This document shows, one piece after another, positions 52,030-63,408 of a stretch of DNA of 64,000 nucleotides. Under the pieces are notes generated by a model, which ran no database searches, was not told the DNA's origin, and was given only the letters and a program-made list of their open reading frames with translations. Within the stretch, counting starts at the first letter, position 1. Each line of letters begins with the position of its first letter. Both the position numbers and the translations under genes were made by a program. This DNA comes from Phytophthora sp. 'mugwort' (Eukaryota; Oomycota; Peronosporomycetes; Peronosporales; Peronosporaceae): positions 1,550,001 to 1,614,000 of the forward strand of contig JAUCEF010000011.1 of the NCBI GenBank assembly GCA_033558025.1, given 5' to 3'.

Positions 52030-53315
52030 GCCGCCAGTCTCGATGGCATAGTCAAGGTACGAACTCGCGGGTACAGACCTGCTTCTTAAAGCTCGGGTTC
52101 TGTATGCCGCTTTTGATGGCTCAAGTGATAAAGAAGAAAGCGGTGACGAATTAAATGGTATTAACGTGGTTACGGAAGTGCTAGCTGCTCGCTACTTGTT
52201 TCGCATTAGTACTGCGAAGTGGTATCCAGCTAGGCTTTTTTCCTGAGGACGCTTTTCGCGCCCGCCGTGATCTTCGAATCAGCGTTGGCGGCTTTCGCTT
52301 CCTACTTGTATCTGTGAGTCATCAGTCGGTCTTCCGACGCACACCAGGAAAATAGAGGCAAGCACCGGTCCAGCTTCAGCTGGAAGTATTACTTTACTCT
52401 CTGCGATCGCTGTCCTACAACCAGACTTCGCAGCATTTCGGTATTGGGGAAGGTTGGTCTAGCAACATTTTGTAATGCTCGCTTACTAGATGATAATGGT
52501 ATTCTGGTTGTTTTCAAATTTGCTATGAACTATAAAGGTTTAATGGTTGTGTCGCCGAGGCTGTCCTCGCGCTCTTTCGTTCGGTGGCCCGCTAGCGTGG
52601 GGCGTAAAAGCATCGCTGACCACGTGCATGGTCTACAGTCTTTCCAAACTGCGTTGGTTTCGTCGATGGCACACGTTCAAGCTCAATACGCTCCGAATCT
52701 CGATGCTGGGTGCTACTTCTCATGCAAAGCAGACTACTGCTTGAATGGACAACTCATTTGCGACCATCGTTGCCGGAATTTATACTTCAGGTGGACACTG
52801 TAAGAGCGATTTTATTGAAAAATATCTAACCACAGTATGACATGCAGGTCGGCATACCGGGCTCGGCTCATGACAAGTGCGCACTATCGTCCACAGACAT
52901 GGCATAGGGATCCTATCGTATTTTTCGATTTCAACGAGTATTTGCTGGGAGATAGCGCATATGGTGTTAGCTTTCCGTTCATAGTCAGCCCGTTCAAAAG
53001 TCCAGCGGGATTACTACCCGAGAATGTCGAGTTCAACTTTCTCTTAGTATCGCTATCAAGTTCTGCATCGGAATTCTCAAGGAATAGTTTCCTGTTTTAC
53101 GCGGGTGTACAATCTATTGCTGGGCAAGGGCGATATCATCCGGGTTTGCAAGCGCCAGCGCGCTTGCTTTGTGCTCCATAATATTTGCATTGAGCTTCGC
53201 GAAAAACAGTTTGATCCTGTAGCTGAACCGCTCCCTCCCCCTCCCCGAAGAAGACTGGGTATGCGAGATCAATACTCCGTACAACCTCAATTTAGACCTC
53301 TCCTCCGACGATAAA
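52030..53315 (+). pseudogene. PIF/Harbinger transposase, frameshifted
   Basis: The plus frames give an N-terminal part (LLLKARVLYAAFDGSSDKEE, VLAARYLFRISTAKWYPARL, about 52080-52240), a middle part from 52444 (SFVRWPASVGRKSIADHVHG, LQSFQTALVSSMAHVQAQYA) and a DDE4 core (GIPGSAHDKCALSSTDMA, FFDFNEYLLGDSAYGVS, FIVSPFKSPAGLLPENVEFN, about 52845-53040). The C-terminus is RVCKRQRACFVLHNICIELR, then EKQFDPVAEPLPPPPRRRLG (about 53130-53270). The catalytic GDSAYG block is intact, but at least four shifts or stops break the gene. Confidence 0.75.
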
Positions 53316-53715
53316 GGATCTGGATCCAAGCCAAATCTCATCAATTTGATTAAGATGAAACTATCTATCTTGTTTCATTTTTCGAATATTGAGGTCGACA
53401 AATAGTAGAGATAAATTCCACTTTTTTTCTAATCTCCTGTTGCGGCTTAGCTTAAGGATCTCGAACCTGCATGCTGCAAGCATGTTCCATGCTTATTCAG
53501 CAACCCAACTGTTGATCTATCTTCTTTTCGTTCATCCGGATCCTGGATCACGCTGGAGGATGATCCGTTTTCCGATAAGACGGGAGGCACCAAGTGCGCT
53601 ATTATTAGACAGAACCCGTGGCTCCGCTAGCAGAGCCAACAGTTAGGCTTATTCTACTATTTTCTTCGCGGACAAACAACCAGCTAATGCACAAAAATCA
53701 ACTTTTCGGCCATGG
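53316..53715. other. No gene supported
   Basis: Spacer between a Harbinger remnant and the following frames. Confidence 0.4.
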
Positions 53716-53791
53716 CTTCTACTCCCATCAAAGTCGGTGATTTAGCGTTCTCCGGGCCGGCTCACGCGACAAGCTTGGCGGAGTTGGCTAC

Positions 53792-54400
53792 GTGCGTGTG
53801 CATCGCATTTCGGGTAACACGGCGTTTGTCAAAATCATCGACATTGACGAAATCGAGGGAAGGGAAGAACTGTTGCTGCTAACGGCGGCGCTCGCGCTAC
53901 GCATCGTTGATGCTTCGGAGATAACGCTGTTACCAGGTTTCTGTGTCGGTCGGCTGGTGCCCTTCGTCCACCCTTCCGGTGCTTCTACCGGAACATGGGC
54001 ATATGGTGCGGTAACAAGATATCAGCTCCAGCGGGATGGTCCAGTGCTTAGTATACTGACGGGGGCAGCGGTCGTTGCTGTTCAACTGTCGGATCCAGCA
54101 CAGATCATTAAGGTTGATCCGATTAACTATGTACTCCAAGTAGGGCGACCGTCCCGGACATGGTGCTCTCAGTGCACGCGAATTACTCTAACAACAGGAC
54201 ATGGTATGTGCTCACACTCGTATCGGAAGCGACGTGGGACGATCCCAATTCACGTCCAGGCCTTGCCAACAGTAAACTTCCAACTCGGTGAGGTTGTGCC
54301 TCTACTCCGACCCAATGATCATCATCTCGTGCACGTGTGTCGGCAACACGTTCTCGACGTAGTGATGGGTCCTAGAAAGAGAAACTCGCTAAACCTCTAA
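53792..54400 (+). CDS. Unrecognised ORF with a CxxC/CSH cluster, possibly retroelement-derived
   Basis: The open frame of 202 residues begins with GTG (53792); an ATG in another frame lies at 53713. It includes RVHRISGNTAFVKIIDID, VGRLVPFVHPSGASTGTW and WCSQCTRITLTTGHGMCSHS followed by basic residues. I do not recognise the family. It is upstream of, and may belong to, the tyrosine-recombinase retroelement. Treat as hypothetical. Confidence 0.35.
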   Translation: MRVHRISGNTAFVKIIDIDEIEGREELLLLTAALALRIVDASEITLLPGFCVGRLVPFVHPSGASTGTWAYGAVTRYQLQRDGPVLSILTGAAVVAVQLSDPAQIIKVDPINYVLQVGRPSRTWCSQCTRITLTTGHGMCSHSYRKRRGTIPIHVQALPTVNFQLGEVVPLLRPNDHHLVHVCRQHVLDVVMGPRKRNSLNL

Positions 54401-56034
54401 CAAGACCCTGATGCAGAAGACCCGGTAGTCGACCCAACACAACGACCATTGCGCAGTATCGCCTCCGAGACGGATGAAGCCATTCTCAGCGTAGACAGTG
54501 ATTCTGCCGAAGATATTGCCGTAGTCCGACTCCAGCACCGAACGCGAACACGACTCCCGGCGGTTTTGGCGCTAGGACCCTAGCCGATGCCCACGGGAGC
54601 GACACGGATCACGCTCCGAGGAAGGGCCCGTTTCGACCATCCCGCGTTCAGCAACAAGTGCATCGAACGGTGGGTCACGCACGATTTAAAGGTACGCACC
54701 TTTAAACATTATTAGTGTTCTTGCAACAGTCGGTCCATGTCCAGTTCCCGGCCCTGCCACCAGTTCTTCGCGGTTTGTACGACTTCAGTTTTGAGATTCG
54801 AGGCCTGTCTATAATGCACTGCAGGTCGGCGGACACAACGGATCGGGTGGACGCACTGGATTCCCTAACGTTATCAACACCGATTTCTCCGCGAAGAGCC
54901 CACTTCGACCAGCAATGCCAGTATCATCAAAGCACGATGTTCTCGATGCACTTCGCACTCTTCGAGTATCTGGAGTGGAATTCTACAACCCCGACGTACT
55001 AGCTCTTATCGACGCGGCGACACGTTTCATCGCTAAACACAAGGGGGTACCAGATATGGGCCAATTTGGGTGGAAACTCATCGGATACTGGATGACCAGC
55101 AAATTCTGCCGGTTTCGCAGTTTGCGGTCGCCCAAGATCTCGAGTCGGCAGCCACTGTATATTCCGAACTCTTTCGCAATGATGAGGACTTGTTGGAGCT
55201 TCAGGACCTTCGCACCGATCAGCGCTCCGTTTCAACGCAAGGGCTCCGATCGCGGCATACCCCCGACTCCAGACGGCGGGCCGAGCGACATCGATAATAG
55301 TCAAGCAGCATTCCTTTGGCGGTCTTAGACGCGTTACCGCGCCAAGGTACCAGCGACTATGCATGAAATTCTGTCGAACATGGGGTGTAGCGGGGATCGC
55401 CACGATGGCTGCTTTGACGGAGAAAGAGCCCACTTTCGTCCAAGTAAACTTTCCGACGCGGTGAGAGAACTCATTGTGGAGCGCTATCGCGGCCTGGCCC
55501 CGGCTAAACAGGAGTCTTGACTCGTACCGCCAACGCGGACTCTAGTTGAAGGGTGTCCTAGCGCCTGTCATTCTGGTAGTCCCGTGTGTTCATCCCGATC
55601 ACACGACCCGCGTACTCAGACGCCTGCAAGATTTATCTGTAAGCGAAGTGTTTCATTGTGTGTACCATTACGCGTCCCAATTTGATATCGTACCGCCGGT
55701 ATCTACCACGGGTATTGACAGCATCGATTATGCTCAAGTCCAGTTCCGCTCGATATTAGCTCGCCGATCCCAGCTATCACTACCGAAGTTCGTCAGACTG
55801 CTTCGTGGACAGACGGACAGTGATTCCCGACCGAATAAATGCCTGCATGAGCTCAAGCTGCCCACAAACCCCGAGTATCACTCTGCTTACCGCGAATGGA
55901 ACGACATTGTTCGCAACGGTAAGGCCGCGGTGGGCATCTGCAAAACCAACTACTCAGACGGTGAGGCTTCGGAACCACCATATTCCGGCGGCCAGATTGC
56001 GAAAGAACGGCGGCATATCCGCTAGGGTCAACTG

Positions 56035-57150
56035 GAAGGTCGGCATCTTGTTCTTGAGCGGGGCGCTCTCGAGCTGTTTCCGGAGCTCTTTCTCAGTCCG
56101 ATTGGCATTTTCGAAGACCGTAATGTCCGCGTCATCAACAACTTTTCATTCCCCGACGGGGTGTCAGGAACGAATTCATTGACACGAGTGGTTTTCCCGA
56201 GATTTCATACAACCCACCTCGTGATATTGCAACGAGCTGCGGACGAAGTGCACATGTTCGCCTTCATGTTCGATGACCACGGGGTCATCGATATGTTTTG
56301 CGGGTTTGGGTGGTGTAGCTCACCAGCCTTCTATTCTCTGGTAGGTCGAGTATTTAACCATCGCTACGAAACTGTAAAGCCAACCGGAGCATCGCCGCTC
56401 GATGCAGGTCCCTTGTTGGCAATCTGTGGTGAGACGACCATACCTGTATAGAATTGAATACCGGTTTAAGGTGCCGTGATGCGAGCATCGCTCTCCGCCG
56501 AGCAGTGGTTAATGTCCTTGGGCCCGTCGCAATCAACGAAAACAAGTTCACCCCTGTAGGCAAAGCGTTGGGTTTACTCTGGGATACTTCCAGTGGCACG
56601 GTCTCAATTCCCGATGAAAAGATGACCAAAGCTCACTTCGTGCGGAGGGGCAGTTGGTATCACAAGAAGCGTCAAAGAAAGAACTGAACTAGGTCCAGTG
56701 TGTGTTCCGCCACGTGGGAGTGCGTTTCCCAGCATCCCGAGCATTCTATCAGCGAATCCACACAACTAAAATCCAAATTCTGCCGTTCCGACGGCGCCGT
56801 CTCAGTATTGAAGTGCTTGATGGCCTGCGTTGGTTCCGAGCCGTTTTAATCCAGAAATCGCGGTTCAATGGGATCCCGGTCGCCCAGTTTGCATGAGCAG
56901 TCCAGCCATCAGTTCAAATATACATGGCCGCCTCAGACTCCGGTCTGTGCGCTCTTAATCCCGTCCGACGCGAGTACCTGCGGGTACAATTTACATACGC
57001 AAACAGAACGCCATTCGATCCGTCCACCACGACTACTCGATTAATATTCGCGAGCTTAAGAGTGCCGTGCTGGCAGCACTCCACTAGGGACCCGGGGTGG
57101 GAGCATACGCCTTCACATCGACAGCATGGCAGTAGTCGCCTGGTCAAATA
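56035..57150 (+). pseudogene. DIRS-like reverse transcriptase / RNase H
   Basis: The RT start is LVLERGALELFPELFLSPIG and NVRVINNFSFPDG. After damage that removes the expected catalytic Asp segment comes ADEVHMFAFMFDDHGVIDMF, CGFGWCSSPAFYSL. The connection reads KALGLLWDTSSGTVSIPDEK, FRHVGVRFPASRAFYQRIHT and RRRLSIEVLDGLRWFRAVL. RNase H traces are in 56924-57148 (AASDSGLCALNPVRREYLRV). Confidence 0.7.
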
Positions 57151-57220
57151 AACGGCTCAGCAGAATATATTCCGAGACGAATTAATGCGATGGCGGACGC
57201 GGGATCACGGGCATGGATCA

Positions 57221-57275
57221 GCACTGACCCACGTTGGGACACGTTGGGACACCTGACCCACGTTGGGACACCTGC
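57221..57275 (+). repeat. Short direct repeats in the retroelement
   Basis: ACCCACGTTGGGACAC occurs twice with an extra GTTGGGACAC between. They expand a Trp/Thr-rich stretch between RNase H and the recombinase. Confidence 0.7.
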
Positions 57276-57291
57276 CTAACCTCCCTGCGAC

Positions 57292-58295
57292 GTGGACACA
57301 AGTACCGGTGCTACCACCCTTCGACGATCCCTTCGCCGTGTGGGCGTCATGTTGTGTGAACCAGCCCTGGCCGGAACTACCACGACCACATACAGTGCGA
57401 CATGGAAACAATGGTCGCGATTTTCGCGCATGATGAAGTGGCCACCGTGGCTTTCGAGCGCCGAAAGGTCTAGCGGGACCAAGTTGGGATACTTCGCGAC
57501 TTACCTGTGGTACTACGGACGGAACCCTTCCAACCGAGGTAATCACTACACCACAGTCCAGTCCAAGATCTCATCTGTGATTTGGTACGGCAAACGTTAT
57601 CAAAATATCGACGTTGTAAGGTCTCCCGAACTGCGAGTGATTCTCCAAGGTATCAAGAGAGTGTCCGATCTGATCCGAAAGAAATACCCAGCCACACCCG
57701 CTTTTCTCCGCCTGCTGCGGCGCTCGCCACGATCAGCTACCGACGGCACCGTCTTTTGTGGGGCTGCGTACTCCTGGCATACTTCTTTCTGCTGCGGCGA
57801 TCTGGGTATGTGGCGGTAGACCAACGACGAAGTAGCTACTGCCTGAAAGACCAGAATGCTTTTTTCTCGGATAGAAAAGGCTTGTCAGCGTCAGCTGAGA
57901 CAGCGACAGCAGTAGCCATCGGCCTGGAAGGGGCAAAGAACGACCAGTATGGGCGCGGGGCGTGAAGGACCATGCATGCATCCGACAATCGTCGTCTATG
58001 CCCAGTTCGAGAACTACGAGATATAAAGGCAGCTAGGGAACAGCTCAGCAGGACCAAGGACGAGCATCTGTGTCTGGATTTGAACTCGATAGCGGTGGCA
58101 AATGCACTCAAGAAGGTTGCCAGAAAATCATGCGTCCCGCCAAGAAACTACGCTACACATTCGCTGTGGATCCGTGGTGCAATAGCGCTGCTAAACGGAC
58201 AGGTTGAAATCCTGTCAGTTAAATTATTGGGCAGGTGCTACGAGGAATACCCGGAGCAAGCAGTGGCCGCTGCTACAACGGGGCTGCTAAGGTGA
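57292..58295 (+). pseudogene. Tyrosine recombinase of the DIRS-like element
   Basis: Frames 57292-57819, 57582-57965 and 57972-58295 combine to a YR: TTTTYSATWKQWSRF, LGYFATYLWYYGRN, LLWGCVLLAYFFLLRRSGYV (Arg I box), NDQYGRGA, RRLCPVRELRDIKAAREQL and NYATHSLWIRGAIALLNG. The last should be H-x-x-R; here the Arg codon is TGG (58167-58169, Trp), a single C-to-T change from CGG. A candidate catalytic Tyr is in RCYEEYP. At least two frameshifts also disable it. Confidence 0.75.
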
Positions 58296-58339
58296 ATGGT
58301 GTGAGACTCGGCCTATCCAAGGCCGCATGAGGCCTATCA

Positions 58340-59190
58340 TTCGGGGTCCGCCTCACCACGCCCTTGTATTGTCCGAGGAAATATATTGCCTGCAACTTCC
58401 CACTTCGATATGGACGCGTGAGGAAATCCTCGCGTTGCAACTCGACCCACTCCTTCTGGATTTGAAGTTGCTGCTCTTGAAGCTCGGTGTCACGCTTGTG
58501 CCGCTTCTTGCAACGATCTGACTTCTCTCTGTGGATTCGAGCCGAAGCGTCGTGAAGGTGCTAGCACCACCAACCGTAGTGATACGGGCAGGCTGATGCA
58601 ACCGTTTACCGAGTGGACCCTTCGCTTAGTGTTACTTGATCCACACCGCGAGGCCGTTTTTGTCGGTTGTTGCCTTCCTTAACCGGATCGGGGGGTCCAC
58701 CGTCGGCCTCAGTAGCACCAGTGCTGCCAGTTTCGCTTGCGCTATGGGCAGGCTGGTCTGCGAAGCATTCGACCTGGCTCCATCACAACGGGCGGGTTGC
58801 GTTGTGGCGCTCACCCAATATGTCATCGATTTCATAGTAAAATGGACATTTTTGGAGCATTTCTGTAGACATCATAGCAGATGTGCAAAAGTAAATTTAG
58901 TATTGCATCGTTCATTTGTAGTGAGAAGCTATACATTTGACCATGGGGGGAGCCTGTAGACTGAATCAGATTGTGTCAAATTATGCCTGTACCGCTTATA
59001 GTCATTCAACTCGCTGCACTTTGTTTTGTATTGCCTCTTCGTCTTGTCGTGCTCGTGCTTGTCTAAAATCTCGTGAGCGCCTTCGTGGAAGCGTTCCTTG
59101 ACGTCCGTAGTGTGGGTCTTGACATGGTTACTCAGGTAATTAAGTAGCAGATGGACCTCTTTCGCGGTCCATCGCTTATTCGTCATGTAG
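58340..59190 (-). pseudogene. SANT/Myb-like DNA-binding gene remnant 1
   Basis: The minus-strand N-terminus (from about 59185) reads TNKRWTAKEVHLLLNYLSNH, DVKERFHEGAHEILDKHEHD, KTKRQYKTKCSELNDYKRYR, a trihelix/SANT-like domain. Further down (about 58510-58385) a shifted frame reads KRDTELQEQQLQIQKEWVEL then QREDFLTRPY, the coiled coil usual at the C-terminus of such proteins. The middle is broken. Such genes often accompany Harbinger elements; no pairing is proven here. Confidence 0.55.
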
Positions 59191-59219
59191 TGCCTTGTCT
59201 GATTAAAGCGAGTGGGCAC

Positions 59220-59949
59220 TGTTCACGCGCTCGCGGAGCAGTATGCGACCTGAAGTTGTGGCCAGCGCGCAAGACTCGAGACAAGCGGCACTCGCCGCTG
59301 TTATTTGGATGGTGGACTGACGTTTGGTGCGGGTGCAGCTTGCTTCGTCCATTTAACCAGTCAGCCTTAACCGACTACAATTTGATCAAATATGCAACCT
59401 GCAGATCAAATCGGCAGCCGGTGTCAAGGTTGAAAGGCAACCTGCGTGCAGTTCTCTTTGATTGGATCGTTTTCCTGCAGCCTGCAAAAAAATGCCAGCT
59501 GCGACAACCACTAATACGTGCATTGATTGGTGACTAAGTATTGTGCATTGAATGGTGATTAAGTATTGTGTGTTCTATTCAAAATTTCCTTGCGCGATTC
59601 ATCGAATCAGTCCCGCAGCAAATGGCGCAAGGTCGGTGAATCATTCTATTTACTACAGCATAAGCAAGCATGTCGTTACGAGTACAATCAAGCCGTCCTG
59701 TCGACCCATCAGCGCATTTTCAACAAAGAGGTGAGCGCTGTGAAACATCAGTGGAATGGAATTTTAAACTGATGAAAGCATGTGGCTTGCGTTGATTTTA
59801 AGAACGGTCTGAAAATCTTGCTTTGCCGAGTGGGTAAGTCCATTAGGGTGGTTATGCTTATGACTAATTGCCACACCTGCTACAACGGAGGAAATCAGAT
59901 AGGCCCCTATTTCGACCTTTAAGCGTCAACACTACAACAGTATTTAAAT
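59220..59949. other. No gene supported
   Basis: Spacer between the two SANT-like remnants. A short plus frame (59566-59772, LLQHKQACRYEYNQAVLSTH) is protein-like but was not identified. Confidence 0.35.
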
Positions 59950-60720
59950 ACGTAGCCAAACAAAAGGAAATTTTATTTGCAATTAGCATCGTAGCAACCT
60001 CTACCCTTCAGCTTTTTCTTGCTTAAAAGGGCTAGCACCTCAACGAGGCGCTGATTATCGGCTTGACGCTGGCGTTCGATGATTAAGCGCTCATGTTCAA
60101 GGATCAAGGCGGTCAGCGCGCCCCGCTACTCATTGATACTTCTTGGCTATCAGCTCCTTCTCCTTGAATTCAGCTAGCATACCCATAATCTTGTCGAGCT
60201 TCGTGCCCTTGGTAGGACTGTCGCCCACATCAGCAGCAGGGCGCTACAGAAGTTCAACTGCTAGCTGCCGAACTATTTTCCCGGCTGCTTCGGCGGCTCC
60301 TGTATTTGTTTTTACTTCGGTTTCTGTTTTAGCGCTTTCTCATGCCGATACCCTTACAAAGTCTCCAAGTGAGACTCAGCAAGCGCTTCCTTGCCTGAAA
60401 ATGTCACATCTACATTTGAAAGTGCATCTTTCCCATGTTTCTTTTTTTTTAGCTGTTTCTGCGTGGTTAAATTACAGTAGGTAGGCATGAGACGAAAAAC
60501 TAGCATTAAAATAGAGCGTACAAGAAATGTCCAAAAAAACAGAAACAAAAAATGGTGCGGTTCTGAGCTACCAGCGAGTTGGCCACAAGAAGTCTGGATT
60601 TGACGTCAGCATCGTCGCTACCTTGTCTCATATATCCACGTCCTTTCCATGGTCATGACGGAAAGGCTCGTCGGTGATCACCTGCAGAAGGACGTCGTCC
60701 TCCACATTGAAGTTACTGCG
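59950..60720 (-). pseudogene. SANT/Myb-like DNA-binding gene remnant 2
   Basis: The minus strand reads RSNFNVEDDVLLQVITDEPF, RHDHGKDVDI, DKVATMLTSNPDFLW (about 60720-60590). Later come KGTKLDKIMGMLAEFKEKEL and, in another frame, LEHERLIIERQRQADNQRLV, EVLALLSKKKLKGRG (about 60110-59985). The head and the helical tail match the plan of oomycete SANT-like proteins, with several frameshifts between. Confidence 0.5.
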
Positions 60721-61320
60721 CTTGCGGGGCTCTAGGGGGAGGGGACGTACTTGTAACCATAATAGCCCTGACAATCGTTGCTGGATTTGAATTGTGCAAT
60801 GAAGAGGTGCTAACCGTAAACAAATTCCAGCCACCAGTTAATTGCGGAGGCGACGAATCATCACATTTGGGAATCCTGGGGATTTTCAAGCCAATGTTAG
60901 GGTTATTCCGCTCTCTAACACAATTGTGGGGAAAGGGGCAGGGATTAGCCAGTGCGAAACCTCTCTAATGCTTATATCTACATGTAAGTAGAAATGTATA
61001 TGTAACGTATTTGTACAATTACAATCCTCGTTACAGATAGTGTTTAGCTGGATAACTCGAGAGCACCACAAAAATAAAGCCCTGCTCCAAATAGTGCCCT
61101 CTGCTACGGATTTTATTTTATTGGATGAAAAGTTGAGAGCCACACGCACCACCAGTTTGTGAAGTAAGGTTCATCGCTCAAAGAGTTCCCGTGCTCAAAG
61201 GACATCGCCTTGTGCGTTATCCGGGGGGTCTTACTGCTTATATACAGACTGGAGATATCAGAATTTTAAGGTCTTCAAGAACCTGCTGAGCGCCCTGATC
61301 GACACTTGGAAGCGATCGGA
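60721..61320. other. No gene supported
   Basis: Short frames only, nothing recognised. Confidence 0.4.
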
Positions 61321-61329
61321 TCAAGTGAC

Positions 61330-62780
61330 GTTCAGTCGCGGAGGCAACCCGGAGCTACCTCCTGTTGAGACTGTGTGTGGCTGGGTGAGGCAAGCGTGGC
61401 GTGATACGCCTCAGCTGTTGTGCGAAAATCCATCGATGCTGCTGGGTTTCACAACGACCCCGAGAACTGGTTCATTTGGAACCATGATGTCTATGGGTGG
61501 AAATATCAGAAAGCTCGGAAAGCTCAGCAGGAGGAAGAGCCAAAAAGCGAGGGAAATGAAGCGAAAGAGATCGACAACGACGGAGCATTCAACTTAGACG
61601 ACATTGACTGCGCGCTGGTCGTTCACCAACGCCTTCAAGGTGCACGTGCTCGACGAAGGGAGAAGAGGCTGGTCGGTGACAGATCTGCAGACGCGCTACG
61701 GCATGGAGAGCAGGGGGGGGATCTATGCGTGGGTGAAGCAGGAGGCCAAGCTGCGGGAGACGTGCAGCATCAAGATGGCCTCAAAGGTCTGATTGAGAGG
61801 CCAAGGTCGGCCATGCTCCTTCTCCTACACCGAAGAGCTCGTCCAGTGGATTAAGGCGATGCGTCGTGACGGCTACCCTCTCAGATGGGTGTGCTTTCGT
61901 TAGGGAAGAATGCGCTGCATGGGTAGATAGCTATCTTATAGTCAAACAAGGAAGCTAGTCTGTACCGGATCTTTCTACGCTTCGTTCACCGTCACGGCTA
62001 TTCATTTTGACGCCCGACTAAAGCCGTTCTTTCTGCTGAAGACTTACTTCTTAGGCAAGTGAAATTGCGCAAGGTGCCGGAACAGCCGGAGCCAAAAGCT
62101 ACGCTTTGGGATCCATATTTAACGCGGATGAAACTGCCGTTTACTATGACGAAGATCCTGGAAGCTTCATCGCCGAGCGTGGCTCTAAGAAGTCGGCCAG
62201 AGTGCGCGGTCGTGCACGGTCGTCGCGCAGGTGTTATGTTGGTGGTCTCCGCGGCTGGTGAAAAGCTACGGCCTATAATCATATTTAAGAGCCAGCCTGG
62301 TGGAACCGTGGAGGAGGAGTGCAAGGACTACCAGGATATCTACGCTACGGTACAATCTAACGCGTGGATGAATACCCGCATTTGGCACGACCACTTCATT
62401 AATGGAGTATGGGCTGAGTACGTTTCGACAACTCAGGCTGAGCCACAGGTACCGGATGTCGACAATCTGAAGTAATTGATTTTTCTAGCGCTTCAGAAGA
62501 AGACTTTGCAAGCTGGGGAACGGAATTGGTACCCCATCCCAAGAACACGACAGCAGTGCCGCGGCCGCTTGATGTGGGTGTCATAGGCCCGTTCAAAAAT
62601 CTTCCTACGAGTTGGCATCCAAGCGACGGGCACTTGCCTCTGCGCGGATGATTCCTTGATCTGCTGAAGATTCCAGCCCCGTGAGGAGCGCCAGATTGTC
62701 GCCGCAAGAGCAGTTGCCGCCTTGAAGAACGTTAGTGAGCAGTCCATTCGCCGAGCTTGGGAGAAAGCAGGTTTGTATAA
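61330..62780 (+). pseudogene. Pogo/Tigger-like DDE transposase, rearranged
   Basis: 61384-61620 encodes the C-terminal type of end seen in these enzymes (DAAGFHNDPENWFIWNHDVY, then an acidic NLDDIDCALV). It is fused directly to an N-terminal HTH region from about 61604 (RWSFTNAFKVHVLDEGRRGW, SVTDLQTRYGMESRGGIYAW). The DDE core follows: FNADETAVYYDEDPGSFIAE (about 62119-62178), RGSKKSARVRGRARSSRR, IIFKSQPGGTVEEECKDY and NAWMNTRIWHDHFINGVWAE. The end is HPKNTTAVPRPLDVGVIGPF (about 62533-62592), holding the family NTTA...PLDVGV signature. Multiple frameshifts are present, so it is dead. Confidence 0.75.
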
Positions 62781-63408
62781 ATAGTTGGATCACTTCACTA
62801 TAATGAATAATGACGTGAAGAGCACTGCCGTGTTTCGTCCAATGAAATTGCTCGTGGCGTGTGATTGGCCGTAAAGCCATTTACGTCACATCTTTGTATT
62901 AATGCTACTGCCATACAATAGAAAAAAGAAAGTGATTGCTGTACCCGACTTGAAAAGGAGGGGTGAAGTTGCATTAAACGACCAACGAAGGAGAGTGGTT
63001 GCGAGTGCGCGTAGCCACAGCATACCCGCGCGGAGTGCCCGCGAAGAGGGCCGCGCGGTATTTGCGGAGCGAGCCCAGCGCCGGGCTTTCTAGCCAGCCG
63101 AGCACTGTAGCGGGCCGAACTTAGAATCTTTTCTTCGTAGGAGCGTAGCGACTGCATTTGCGAAGCAAAGCCCAAGACCGTGATGCTATCATCCTCGAGA
63201 GAGCTAGGGTAAACGGTGATGTGAGACATCAATACAAAAGGTAAGTTTTAAACTGATAATGTGACGCGCGAGTCGGGTGCAGTATCACGTGCCTAGAAAA
63301 AACCGTTTAATCTGTATTACCTAGGCGGATCTCTAATTTACCCAAATATGGTGTCATCCACACTATAGCTGTAGTGTCATCCGCGCCCCGCATCCTGTGA
63401 TTCTCCTC
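62781..63408. other. 5' region of the last gene, GC-rich block
   Basis: 62990-63130 is GC-rich with short inverted motifs (CCGCGCGG, GCCCGCG, GCGCGGTATT). No gene supported. The part near 63200-63408 presumably holds the promoter of the gene at 63409. Confidence 0.4.

Larger units (their letters stand above)
54700..58295 (+). mobile_element. Tyrosine-recombinase (DIRS-like) retroelement, degenerate
   Basis: The order is a gag-like region (54915-55320, KHDVLDALRTLRVSGVEFYN, KHKGVPDMGQFGWKLIGYW), an upstream pol region (55546-56025), reverse transcriptase (about 56035-56455), RT/RNase H connection (56454-57145) and a tyrosine recombinase (57292-58295). RT plus tyrosine recombinase instead of DDE integrase is the definition of DIRS/Ngaro/PAT-type elements. 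No flanking repeats were identified. Frames are broken at many points. Confidence 0.75.

Noticed and set aside
62990..63130. GC-rich block as a structured RNA
   Set aside because: Short inverted motifs only. No consistent fold or known RNA signature could be supported.
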